Source: Sphaerotilus mobilis
GTDB taxonomy: Bacteria; Pseudomonadota; Gammaproteobacteria; Burkholderiales; Burkholderiaceae_C
Length of the DNA stretch: 64,000 nucleotides
Direction: 5' to 3'
Assembly (NCBI RefSeq): GCF_004216565.1
Contig: NZ_SGWV01000011.1
Coordinates: 434,001-498,000, forward strand
The translations under genes were made by a program, and so were the position numbers. Each line of letters begins with the position of its first letter. The first letter of the stretch is position 1. Shown here one piece after another: positions 1-8,069 of this stretch. Below the pieces are notes generated by a model. The model had not been told where the DNA came from and did no database searches. It worked only from the letters and a program-made list of their open reading frames with translations.

Positions 1-91
1 GGCTGGCGTCCATCATGGGGTGAGGCTGGGTCATGTCTCTTGGGGCGCACGTTGGAGCGCGCCAGTGTCGGCTTGCCGCGTGTGCGCGTCG

Positions 92-2119
92 TCAGTCCGA
101 TGAGGGATGGCGCGCCAGCCAGTCCAGCACCTCGCGATACCAGAGCCGGCTGTTGCGCGGGCCGTCGATCCAGTGGTGCTCGGTAGGGAACCACAGCAGC
201 CGGGCTGGCACGCCGCGGGCCTTGAGGGTGTTGTAGTGGGCGAGGCCCTGGGCGTCGGGCACGCGGGCGTCGCGGGCGCCGTGCGAGACCAGCGTGGGCA
301 CCTGCATCTGGCCGGCCAGGCTGGAGGGGCTCTGCCGGGCGATCAGCTCGGCGTTGTCCCAGTAGTCCGCGCCCAGCTCGCGGGCGTGGGTGTCGTAGGC
401 GTCGTCCGCGTACATCGCCTGCCAGTCCCAGCAGCCGGCATGGCAGACCAGTGCGGCGTAGCGGCCCGGCTCGGCCCTGCCGTTCAGCCAGGCAGCCAGA
501 CAGCCGCCGTAGCTGCCGCCGGCCGCGTGCAGGCGCCGGCGGTCGGCCCAGGGCTGGGCCAGCAGCCAGTCGCTGGCGGCCTCGATGTCGTCAACCTCCA
601 GCTGACCCCAGCGGTGGGTGATGCTGTCAAGGAAGGCGTAGCCCCAGCCGCTGGACCCGTGGTAGTTGACGCAGGCGACGACGTGGCCGGCGGCGGCGAA
701 GACGTGAGCATTCCAGCGCCAGTGCCAGTTGTCGCCGTAGACCGAATGCGGCCCGCCGTGCAGCAGGTGCAGCACCGGCCAGGGCCGTGCCCGTGTCGGG
801 TCGAAGTCGGGCGGGTAGAACAGGCGCACCGAGACCGGATCGCCGAGCGCGCCGGTCACGCTCACGACCTCGCTGCGCGCCAGCCGGTGGCGGCGCAGCA
901 GCTCGTCGTTGAGGCGCTCGATCCGGCGCAGCGGCTGGCCCGGCAACTGGGCCCAGAGCTGCGGTGGCTGGCTGGCGCCTTCGAGCGCCACGGCCAGCGT
1001 GCCGGCCTTCTTGTCCCAGCCGGCGACCCAGCCCGAGGCGACCAGTCGTTCGGCCCGGCGGTCGGCCAGGTCGAAGCGCCAAAGCGGCTGCTCGCCGCGG
1101 TCCTGGGCGGTCAGCAGGACCGACAGGCCGTCCTCGTCCCACTGCAGCGGGGCGTTGACCGCGTGGTCCCACTGGCCGGACTCGACCTGCCAGCGGCTGT
1201 CGTGGGCCTGCCAGACCGCCAGCTGGGCCGGCATCGTGTGCTTCAGGCCGCGGTGGCTGGCCAGGAAGGCGATGCGCTGGCCGTCCGGGCTGTGACGTGG
1301 CGCGTCCAGGTGCCAGTCGGGGTTCTGGGCGATCTCTTGCACCGCGCCGCTGGCGACGTCGACGCGGGCCAGCGCGAGCGGGTGGCCGTGGTGCTTGTGC
1401 GGCGCCGGGTCATGCACGTACACGATGTGGCGACCGTCGGGCGAGATGTCGAAGGCGTTCTCGTTGAGGTCGAAACGTGGCAGCTCGCGGGCCGTACCCT
1501 CGAACAGGTCACGCAGCCGGCCGCTGGCGAGGTCCAGCACCAGCAGGTGGGGCACCCGGCCCATCGGCAGGTTGCGGTCCCACCAGCGGTAGAGCGATTC
1601 CTCGGTCACCAGCGCCGAGGGGCCTTGTTCGCGGCGGGCCTGCATGCGCTGCGCCTGGGCCTTGCTGCCGGCGAGGTCCGGCCAGACCCAGGAAACCAGC
1701 GCGATCCGGCGGCCGTCCGGGAACCAGCGCAAGGCCACCACGCCGGTCGGCACCTGCACCGCGCGGCGGGCCTCGCCGCCGTCGGGGGCGATCAGGTAGA
1801 GCTGCGGCTCGTCGTCGCGCAGGCCCTGTTGCTCGCGCCGGGCGATGAAGGCGATCAGGTCGCCGCGCGGGCTCCAGGCCGGTCGGCTGTCGCCATCGCC
1901 ACACTGGGTCAGGGCGCGGGGCTGGGCGGTGGTGGCGCCCGATGGGTCGTTGCGGCTCGCGATCGGGAACAGCCACAGGCTGGAGGCCAGGTGGTCATGC
2001 GCCATGTCGGGCCGGGCGACGGCGGCGACCGCGCAGCGGCCGTCCGGGCTCAGGCTGGGCGTGCCCAGACGCTGCAGTTGCCAGAGCGTGTCGACCGTGT
2101 AGGGGGCGTTGCGGGCCAT
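92..2119 (-). CDS. S9 family prolyl oligopeptidase-type peptidase
   Basis: A 675-residue protein with the usual two-part S9 layout. The N-terminal two thirds carry beta-propeller-like repeats (recurring SPDGR/SPRGD motifs). The C-terminal third is an alpha/beta hydrolase peptidase domain. The nucleophile motif GGSYGG places Ser536; Asp617 (GARDARVP) and His649 (EHHW) complete a plausible triad, in the order and spacing of acylaminoacyl-peptidase/dipeptidyl-peptidase relatives. No signal peptide is seen, so it is probably cytoplasmic and cleaves short peptides. The ATG start is preceded by a GGAGA-like ribosome site. It is last in a co-directional run with the acetyltransferase upstream. The exact substrate cannot be told from sequence. 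Confidence 0.9.
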   Translation of the reverse strand: MARNAPYTVDTLWQLQRLGTPSLSPDGRCAVAAVARPDMAHDHLASSLWLFPIASRNDPSGATTAQPRALTQCGDGDSRPAWSPRGDLIAFIARREQQGLRDDEPQLYLIAPDGGEARRAVQVPTGVVALRWFPDGRRIALVSWVWPDLAGSKAQAQRMQARREQGPSALVTEESLYRWWDRNLPMGRVPHLLVLDLASGRLRDLFEGTARELPRFDLNENAFDISPDGRHIVYVHDPAPHKHHGHPLALARVDVASGAVQEIAQNPDWHLDAPRHSPDGQRIAFLASHRGLKHTMPAQLAVWQAHDSRWQVESGQWDHAVNAPLQWDEDGLSVLLTAQDRGEQPLWRFDLADRRAERLVASGWVAGWDKKAGTLAVALEGASQPPQLWAQLPGQPLRRIERLNDELLRRHRLARSEVVSVTGALGDPVSVRLFYPPDFDPTRARPWPVLHLLHGGPHSVYGDNWHWRWNAHVFAAAGHVVACVNYHGSSGWGYAFLDSITHRWGQLEVDDIEAASDWLLAQPWADRRRLHAAGGSYGGCLAAWLNGRAEPGRYAALVCHAGCWDWQAMYADDAYDTHARELGADYWDNAELIARQSPSSLAGQMQVPTLVSHGARDARVPDAQGLAHYNTLKARGVPARLLWFPTEHHWIDGPRNSRLWYREVLDWLARHPSSD

Positions 2120-2167
2120 GCGGATCTCCGGTCGTGGCGCCGCGCTGGCGAGGGTCAGGCGCGGGGC

Positions 2168-2788
2168 TCAGGCCGTTCGCGGGCGTTCCATCAGCCAGCG
2201 CAGGTGCGTGTCGATGGTCGGCCACTCGGGCGCGACGATGCTGTAGACGCAGGTGTCGCGCAGCAGGCCATCGGCGCTGCGCTGGTGGTGGCGCAGGATG
2301 CCGTCGAGCTGGGCACCCAGGCGCTCGATGGCGCGGCGGCTCTGCTGGTTGAGCCGGTGGGTGCGGAACTCGACGGCGATGCAGCCGAGCGTCTCGAAGG
2401 CATGCCGCAGCATCAGCCACTTGGCCTCGGTGTTCAGGCCGCTGCGCTGCACCCGGGGCGCCAGCCAGGTCGACCCGATCTCGACCCGGCGCTGCACTGC
2501 GTCGATGTTCATGTAGGTGCTCATGCCGGCCGGGCGGCCATCGGCGTCCAGCACGGTGTAGGGCCGCATCGAGCCGCTGGCTTGCAGGCCAAGCCGGCGC
2601 GTGATCTCGCGGTCCATGGTCTCGGCCGAGGGCACGACCGTGTACCAGAGCCGCTCCAGCCCGGCAGCGCGGACCTCGTCGGCCAGTGCCGGGCCATGGT
2701 CAAGCGACAGCGGCACCAGCGAGACACGCTGGCCGCGCAGGGCGGTGTGCTCGGGCCAGGCCGGCGTCGTCGACGGCAGGGTGCTCAT
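2168..2788 (-). CDS. GNAT family N-acetyltransferase (RimJ/RimL type)
   Basis: 206 residues with the RimJ/RimL-type acetyltransferase pattern. There is an N-terminal strand describing substrate position (LRGQRVSLVPLSLDHGPALA), a central EIGSTWLAPRVQRSGLNTEAK stretch forming the acetyl-CoA pyrophosphate loop region, and a C-terminal NQQSRRAIERLGA motif typical of the family. It probably acetylates an N-terminal amine or small molecule in the cytoplasm. It lies 18 bp downstream of the small membrane protein gene and 48 bp upstream of the S9 peptidase, so co-transcription is likely. The substrate is unknown. Confidence 0.88.
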   Translation of the reverse strand: MSTLPSTTPAWPEHTALRGQRVSLVPLSLDHGPALADEVRAAGLERLWYTVVPSAETMDREITRRLGLQASGSMRPYTVLDADGRPAGMSTYMNIDAVQRRVEIGSTWLAPRVQRSGLNTEAKWLMLRHAFETLGCIAVEFRTHRLNQQSRRAIERLGAQLDGILRHHQRSADGLLRDTCVYSIVAPEWPTIDTHLRWLMERPRTA

Positions 2789-2806
2789 GGGGATGCGATC
2801 CGCTGT

Positions 2807-3100
2807 TCAGCGCTTGCCGGTCTTGCCCGCCTTGGCGGACTTGGCGGACGCCTTGCTGGCCGGTGCGGCCGCGTCAGCCACCGTCTCGCGCTTGAGCAGC
2901 TTGCGCGCCGCCGCCTTGCCCAGTCCGGCGCCCAGGCCGACCAGCGCGATGCCGCCCATGGCCTTGGCGTCCCAGGTCGTGTTGGTCAGGAAGTCGAAGC
3001 CCAGCCAGCGGGCCAGCAGGCCGCCGGCCAGAGCGCCGCCGACGAAGCCCAGCGCATCGACCAGGCCTTCACCCAATGCGTTCTTGATCTGTGTGTCCAT
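2807..3100 (-). CDS. small glycine-rich membrane protein, unknown function
   Basis: 97 residues. Two short hydrophobic Gly-rich segments (about residues 16-30 and 47-61) could form a membrane hairpin. They are followed by a basic Lys/Ala tail (KASAKSAKAGKTGKR). It sits between moxR and the acetyltransferase on the same strand. The ATG is immediately preceded by an unusual tandem-repeat leader (3115-3158). I do not recognise a family. Codon use matches its neighbours, which supports a real gene, but function is unknown. Confidence 0.7.
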   Translation of the reverse strand: MDTQIKNALGEGLVDALGFVGGALAGGLLARWLGFDFLTNTTWDAKAMGGIALVGLGAGLGKAAARKLLKRETVADAAAPASKASAKSAKAGKTGKR

Positions 3101-3114
3101 CGTGTTGTTCTCGG

Positions 3115-3158
3115 CTCTTGGTTCTTGGTTCTTGGTTCGGGTGTTCGGGTGTTCGGGT
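3115..3158. repeat. adjacent 7-bp and 8-bp tandem repeats
   Basis: On the plus strand three 7-bp units (CTCTTGG, TTCTTGG, TTCTTGG) run straight into three 8-bp units (TTCGGGTG, TTCGGGTG, TTCGGGT). The array fills the gap between the moxR stop codon and the leader of the small membrane protein gene. Such arrays can change length by strand slippage. Confidence 0.85.
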
Positions 3159-4021
3159 CAGCGGTTGCGGCTTTGCATGAACACGAGCTTCTCGAACAGC
3201 GTCAGGTCCTGTTCGTTCTTCAGCAGCGCGCCCACCAGCGGCGGAATCTGGACCTTGTCGTCGCCGCTGTGCAGCGCAGCGGCGGGGATGTCCTCGGCGA
3301 CCAGCAGCTTGAGCCAGTCGATCAGCTCGCTGGTGCTGGGCTTCTTCTTCAGGCCGGGCAGGTTGCGCACGTCGTAAAAGTTCTTCAGCGCGGCGGCCAG
3401 CAGGTCCTGCTTGAGGGTCGGGAAATGCACGTCGACGATGCGGCGCATCGTGTCGGCTTCCGGGAACTTGATGTAGTGGAAGAAGCAGCGGCGCAGGAAG
3501 GCGTCGGGCAGTTCCTTCTCGTTGTTGCTGGTGATGAACAGCAGCGGCCGGTGCTTGGCCTTGATCAGCTCGCGGGTCTCGTAGACATGGAACTCCATGC
3601 GGTCGAGTTCGCGCAGCAGGTCGTTGGGGAACTCGATGTCGGCCTTGTCGATCTCGTCGATCAGCAGGGCCACCGGGCGCTCGGCCGCGAAGGCCTGCCA
3701 GAGCGTGCCCTTGACGATGTAGTTGCGGATGTCCTTGACCCGCTCCGAATCGCTGCCCTGGGCCAGCTGCGAGTCGCGCAGGCGGCTCACCGCGTCGTAT
3801 TCATAGAGGCCCTGCTGGGCCTTGGTGGTGCTCTTGATGTGCCACTGCAGCAGCGGCATGTCCAGGGCCCGGGCGACCTCCTCGGCCAGCATGGTCTTGC
3901 CGGTGCCGGGCTCGCCCTTGATCAGCAGCGGACGCTGCAGCGTGATCGCGGCGTTGACCGCGAGCATCAGGTCGGGCGTGGCGACGTACTGGTCCGAACC
4001 GGTGAACTTGGGGACGGTCAT
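3158..4021 (-). CDS. MoxR family AAA+ ATPase
   Basis: 287 residues from the chosen ATG at 4021, which begins the conserved MTVPKFTGSDQYVATPDL sequence. The open frame extends further upstream only through the tandem repeat and lacks conserved character there. Walker A is GEPGTGKT (about residues 42-49), Walker B is LLIDEID, and sensor-1-like ITSNNEKELPDAFLRRC follows. MoxR ATPases act as chaperones that insert metal cofactors or mature protein complexes, usually beside a von Willebrand A-domain partner. No such partner is visible here within the window, so the client is unknown. Confidence 0.92.
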   Translation of the reverse strand: MTVPKFTGSDQYVATPDLMLAVNAAITLQRPLLIKGEPGTGKTMLAEEVARALDMPLLQWHIKSTTKAQQGLYEYDAVSRLRDSQLAQGSDSERVKDIRNYIVKGTLWQAFAAERPVALLIDEIDKADIEFPNDLLRELDRMEFHVYETRELIKAKHRPLLFITSNNEKELPDAFLRRCFFHYIKFPEADTMRRIVDVHFPTLKQDLLAAALKNFYDVRNLPGLKKKPSTSELIDWLKLLVAEDIPAAALHSGDDKVQIPPLVGALLKNEQDLTLFEKLVFMQSRNR

Positions 4022-4151
4022 GGGGCTTCCGCGAGGGTCGTTCGGTGGGGCGCTGCAGGGCCTGTGCAGGCGTGCTGCAGAGGCGGCGGGCCAGTATATC
4101 GACGGGGTCCGGCGGCCTGGATGCGTCGCCCGGGCCGGGCCACAGCCCTTG

Positions 4152-4195
4152 CACAAGCCCCTACACAAACCCCTACACAAACCCCTACACAAGCC
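4152..4195. repeat. 12-bp tandem repeat, about 3.7 copies
   Basis: Three full units of CACAARCCCCTA (4152-4163, 4164-4175, 4176-4187) and a partial fourth unit. The array begins 2 bp beyond the stop codon of the GGDEF-EAL gene and lies in the leader region of moxR. The second and third units are identical; the first differs by one base. Confidence 0.9.
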
Positions 4196-4197
4196 GA

Positions 4198-6912
4198 TCA
4201 GGCCATCGGGGTGGCCGTCTGTCCCAGCCGGTCGACGAGCGCCTCGAACTCGGGCATCGGCACCGGGCGGCCGATCAGGTAGCCCTGGAAGCGCGAACAG
4301 CCGGCGGCCGTCAGCAGGCTGCGCTGCAAGGTCGTCTCGACGCCTTCGGCGATCACGTCCAGGTTCATGGTGTGGGCCATGGCGATGATCGTGCGCACGA
4401 TGGCCTGATCGTTGTGGTCGCTGGCCAGGTCACGCACGAAGGAGCGGTCGATCTTGAGCTGCGACAGCGGCAGGCGCTTGAGGTATTGCAGCGACGAGTA
4501 GCCGGTGCCGAAGTCGTCCATCGAGAAGCGCACGCCCGACAGGCCGAGCGACTGCATCAGCGCGACGACCTGATCCACGTCATCGAGCACCGCGCTCTCG
4601 GTGATCTCCAGCTTGAGCAGCGCCGGATCGATGCCGTGATCGGCGACGATCTGCCGGACCATCTCGACAAAGCCGGGTTCGTGCAACTGGCGCGGGCTCA
4701 CGTTGACGGCCAGCGACAGCCGTCCCAGCACGGGCCGGCCCTGCCAGGACCGGAGCTGCGCGGCGGCGCGTTCGAGCACCCAGCGGCCGATGGGCACGAT
4801 CAGGCCGACATCCTCGGCCAGGCCGATGAACTCGGCCGGTCCCACCAATCCCCGTTCGGGGTGGTGCCAGCGCAGCAGGACCTCGGCGCCGATCGGCCGG
4901 TCCTGGGTGTCGACCTGGATCTGGGCGTGCAGGTCGAACTCATGGCGCTGCAGGGCCAGGCGCAGGCCCGACTCGGTCTGGCTGCGGTGCTGCAGGGCAG
5001 CCTCCATCGCCGGATCGAAGAAACGCACCGTGTTGCGTCCGGCGGTCTTGGCCGCGTACATCGCCGTGTCGGCGTGCTTGAGCAGGTCCTCGACCCGTGC
5101 GCCGTGTTCGAACACGCGGATGCCGACGCTGCAGGTCGCCACATGCACGACGTCGCGCAGGGCGTGAGGCTGGGCGACCGCCGCGCCGATCTTCTCGCCG
5201 ACGCCGCGAGCAGCGGCAGCGGCGTTGTCGCCCGAGGGCTCCAGATCCTCGATCAGCACGACGAACTCGTCGCCGCCCAGGCGCGCGACGGTGTCGATCT
5301 CGCGCACGATGCCCGTCAGCCGCCGCGCCACCTCGACCAGCAGCAGGTCGCCGACGTCATGGCCTTGGGTGTCGTTGAGGCTCTTGAAGTTGTCCAGGTC
5401 GATGAACAGCAAGGCCGCGCGCCGGTGGTTGCGGGCGCAGGCCGACAGCGCATGGTGCAGGCGGTCGGTCAGCAAGCGGCGATTGGGCAGGCCGGTCAGC
5501 GGGTCGTGGAAGGCCAGCCGCTCGATCTCCTGCTCGACCTGCTGGCGGTGGGTCACGTCGCGCGACATCAGCACAAAGCGCGGGGCGACCGGGTCGTCGT
5601 TGACGGCCGCCGACAGCTCGAAATGGGACTCGCCATGAGGCAGCGTCAGCGTGATCCGCCGACCCCGCGCGCTGCCGGACGCCTTCGCCTCGGCCAAGGT
5701 CAGCATCACCTGGGTGACCGCTTCGGGCGGCAGCATCTGGTCCACGGTGCGGCCGATCAGGTCCTCGCGCCGGAACGCCAGCAGGTCGGCATCCCGGCCC
5801 GGCCAGATGTCGAGGTAGCGGCCGTCGCTGTCCATCTCGAACATCAGGTCGGGGATGGTCTGCAGCACGGTCTGCAGACGCAGGTTGGCGGCATTCAAGC
5901 GGGCATCGGATTCGGCCCGGCGCTGCGCCTGGCGTGTCAGGTTGAAGGCCAGCAGACCGGCCATGGCGCACATCAGCACGCCGACCAGACGCAGCCGCTG
6001 GACGCTGGCCGGCAGCCCTTCGTCGCGCGGGTAGGCGGCGATCTGCCACGCGCCGCCCGGCAGCACGATCTCCTGCTGCGCCAGCGCCTGGTCGAAGGTT
6101 GACGGCAGGCCCATGAAGACATCGCCCCGAGCGCCCTGGCCGTCGCGACCGCGCAGCGCCACCACGAACTCTTCTTCCAACTCGGGCAGGCCCGATTCGG
6201 CAAAGACCTTCTCGGCGTCGAGCGGGATGCTGATCGCGCCGAGGAAGTCGCCCAGGCCGGGTGTGTCGGGCGGACCGAGGCGGTGAACGGGGATGCGCAC
6301 GATGATCCCGGTGCCGCCCTGCACCAGCGCCACCGGGCCCGCAATGATGGTGGCCCGCGTGGCCATCATGCGCTGGAAGGCCGGCCACATCGACGGTGTC
6401 TTGCGGATGTCCAGGCCGATCGCTTTTTCACTGCCGGGCAGCGGATGCACATGGCGCAGCACCGTGCCGCGGATCAGGCCGATGTTGACCAGGCTGGTCC
6501 GGCCCTCCGAGGCGACCCGCGCCATGGCCACGAACTCGTCCTCGCTGAAGTCGGGCCGGGTGGCATAGACCAGCGCCAGGCTGCGCGCCGAGGCGATGAC
6601 CTCGTTGAGATGGCTCTCCAGCCGGACCCGCACCAGCGACAGGCGCTCCAGCACCATGGCGCGTTGATCGTGTTCCAGGTGGGCGCGTTCGGTGCGGTCG
6701 ACCATCGCCAGCAACAGGCCGACTGCCAGCGTGGCCAGCAGCGCCGACAGCCAGGGACGCCAGGCGGCCGGCACCCAGCGGGCCGGGGACAAGGTCGTGG
6801 CGGGAGGCACGGTGGGCGGGGTGTCGAGGGTTTGTCGGGTGAGCGAGGCGTTGGACACGTTGCAGATTGAACGCTGATGACTCGCGGGAAGGCTCGCGGC
6901 ACGGCTCGGCAA
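4198..6912 (-). CDS. membrane CHASE-PAS-GGDEF-EAL cyclic-di-GMP enzyme
   Basis: 904 residues. Order: transmembrane helix (about 53-71), periplasmic CHASE-like sensor (about 75-300), second helix (about 305-323), PAS domain (about 345-455), GGDEF (about 470-630) and EAL (about 645-895). The diguanylate cyclase motif GGDEF is intact at 546-550. An RxxD inhibitory site (REID, 537-540) sits five residues before it. The phosphodiesterase domain reads EVL rather than EAL at Glu677 but keeps the DDFGTGYSSL and AEGVET metal/catalytic motifs, so both activities are possible. The start is uncertain: the frame opens with TTG at 6912, and GTG at 6858 is an alternative. It lies downstream of the expansin-like gene on the same strand. 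Confidence 0.9.
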   Translation of the reverse strand: MPSRAASLPASHQRSICNVSNASLTRQTLDTPPTVPPATTLSPARWVPAAWRPWLSALLATLAVGLLLAMVDRTERAHLEHDQRAMVLERLSLVRVRLESHLNEVIASARSLALVYATRPDFSEDEFVAMARVASEGRTSLVNIGLIRGTVLRHVHPLPGSEKAIGLDIRKTPSMWPAFQRMMATRATIIAGPVALVQGGTGIIVRIPVHRLGPPDTPGLGDFLGAISIPLDAEKVFAESGLPELEEEFVVALRGRDGQGARGDVFMGLPSTFDQALAQQEIVLPGGAWQIAAYPRDEGLPASVQRLRLVGVLMCAMAGLLAFNLTRQAQRRAESDARLNAANLRLQTVLQTIPDLMFEMDSDGRYLDIWPGRDADLLAFRREDLIGRTVDQMLPPEAVTQVMLTLAEAKASGSARGRRITLTLPHGESHFELSAAVNDDPVAPRFVLMSRDVTHRQQVEQEIERLAFHDPLTGLPNRRLLTDRLHHALSACARNHRRAALLFIDLDNFKSLNDTQGHDVGDLLLVEVARRLTGIVREIDTVARLGGDEFVVLIEDLEPSGDNAAAAARGVGEKIGAAVAQPHALRDVVHVATCSVGIRVFEHGARVEDLLKHADTAMYAAKTAGRNTVRFFDPAMEAALQHRSQTESGLRLALQRHEFDLHAQIQVDTQDRPIGAEVLLRWHHPERGLVGPAEFIGLAEDVGLIVPIGRWVLERAAAQLRSWQGRPVLGRLSLAVNVSPRQLHEPGFVEMVRQIVADHGIDPALLKLEITESAVLDDVDQVVALMQSLGLSGVRFSMDDFGTGYSSLQYLKRLPLSQLKIDRSFVRDLASDHNDQAIVRTIIAMAHTMNLDVIAEGVETTLQRSLLTAAGCSRFQGYLIGRPVPMPEFEALVDRLGQTATPMA

Positions 6913-7011
6913 GATCCGCCAAGCGAAGGCGCGATGGTGCCTGCTTGCCGGCCCTTGCGAACTTGATCTGCGTCCAGGAACACCCTGAGCCGTGCGTCTT
7001 TCTCGACCCGC

Positions 7012-7830
7012 TCAGGGGAACTGGCCGCGACCGCTGACGGACAGGCCGCCCTGCGGCGCCGGCAGCGTGTCCTGCAGCGTCGAGCCGTCGCTGGCGGTGA
7101 CGCGCACCTCCAGCGCGCCGTCCGGCACCGTCTGCGCATGCACGAAGTAGTTGTAGTCGGTGCGGCCGACCGTCACCCAGCCGGTTGAGCCGACCGGGCG
7201 GATCTCCAGCTTCGCGATCGGCAGGCGGTGGTTGCGCACCTGGATCGCCGTCCAGAAGCGGCTGCTGCCTTCCTTGTAGCGGTAGCTGACCGGGCCGGCG
7301 ACGCTGGCCGGTTCGGCCTGCCAGCTCACGTCCACGCGCCCGTCGATCGGGGCGGCGATGCGTTCGAAGGCCTCGGCGCTCAGGTCGACGTCGCCCGGGG
7401 CGCATTCGGGACACTTGTCGACGACCCGCACGGTGACCGAACCGTTCGGGCCGCGCACCACCAGTTGGGCCCCGCAGGCCGCGCTGCCGGCGTAGTCCGC
7501 AGCGTTCATCGCCGCAATCATCCGGTCGTTGACGGCGCCCAGGCTGCAGGCGCCGGCGGTGTCGGGGTTGGCAACCGCGCCGGCGCTGTAGTCGTAGAAG
7601 GTGCCGTCGCCTTGGAACGTGACGCTGAGCGGGAATGCTGCGCCATCACCAGCGCCACCGTCGCCACCGCCGACGCCGCTGCCACCGCCACTGCCTCCTC
7701 CGCCCCCTCCGTTGTTGCCGCCACAGGCGACCAACGCCAGGGCACACAACAGACCTGCACCACGGGCGGCGAGGAAGGGCAGGGCGATCACGGTCGGACT
7801 CGGCAGAAGGTGTGGGACGGGCTTGTTCAT
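7012..7830 (-). CDS. secreted expansin-like lipoprotein
   Basis: 272 residues. The N-terminus is a lipoprotein signal ending LALVACGG. A Gly/Ser-rich linker follows, then a double-psi beta-barrel domain ([40 protein letters not shown] with the catalytic-type Asp). Last comes a second beta-sandwich domain that matches the cellulose-binding part of bacterial expansins (EXLX1 type). Expansins loosen cellulose without hydrolysis and are found in plant-associated or cellulose-handling bacteria. The ATG at 7830 was chosen because it directly begins the signal peptide (MNKPVPHLL). It is divergent from the chemoreceptor gene, with 239 bp between them. Confidence 0.85.
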   Translation of the reverse strand: MNKPVPHLLPSPTVIALPFLAARGAGLLCALALVACGGNNGGGGGGSGGGSGVGGGDGGAGDGAAFPLSVTFQGDGTFYDYSAGAVANPDTAGACSLGAVNDRMIAAMNAADYAGSAACGAQLVVRGPNGSVTVRVVDKCPECAPGDVDLSAEAFERIAAPIDGRVDVSWQAEPASVAGPVSYRYKEGSSRFWTAIQVRNHRLPIAKLEIRPVGSTGWVTVGRTDYNYFVHAQTVPDGALEVRVTASDGSTLQDTLPAPQGGLSVSGRGQFP

Positions 7831-8069
7831 TTTGGGCGTGGCCGCGCGGCCGGTGCAGACGGTTGCGGCATCTTGGCAACGCCCGCCAGCGCAGGCGTTC
7901 ACGGCTGTATCGGGCTGCGGTGCGGAACTGGGCCCACAAGGCCGCGCTGTTCCGGCGTTGGCGCTGCGGGTCCCCTTCCTACGATCCTGATCAGCGACCT
8001 GCTCACGTCGCCGGATGCCGGGTCGGCGCCACGTCGATCCTCGCAACACTTACATACCGGACACGAACC

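Noticed and set aside
1-91. Possible end of another gene at the left edge
   Set aside because: The first 91 bases lie beyond the S9 peptidase stop codon; too short to assign anything, and no clear gene end or terminator is visible.
4152-4195. CRISPR array
   Set aside because: Units are 12 bp and contiguous without spacers; it is a simple tandem repeat. No repeat-spacer pattern is seen anywhere in the window.
107-4282. A very long plus-strand open frame (about 1390 codons) opposite the S9 peptidase to moxR genes
   Set aside because: It is a mirror of real minus-strand genes in GC-rich DNA, has no domains, and its composition (Arg/Gly/Ala/Val/Gln) is typical of antisense frames.
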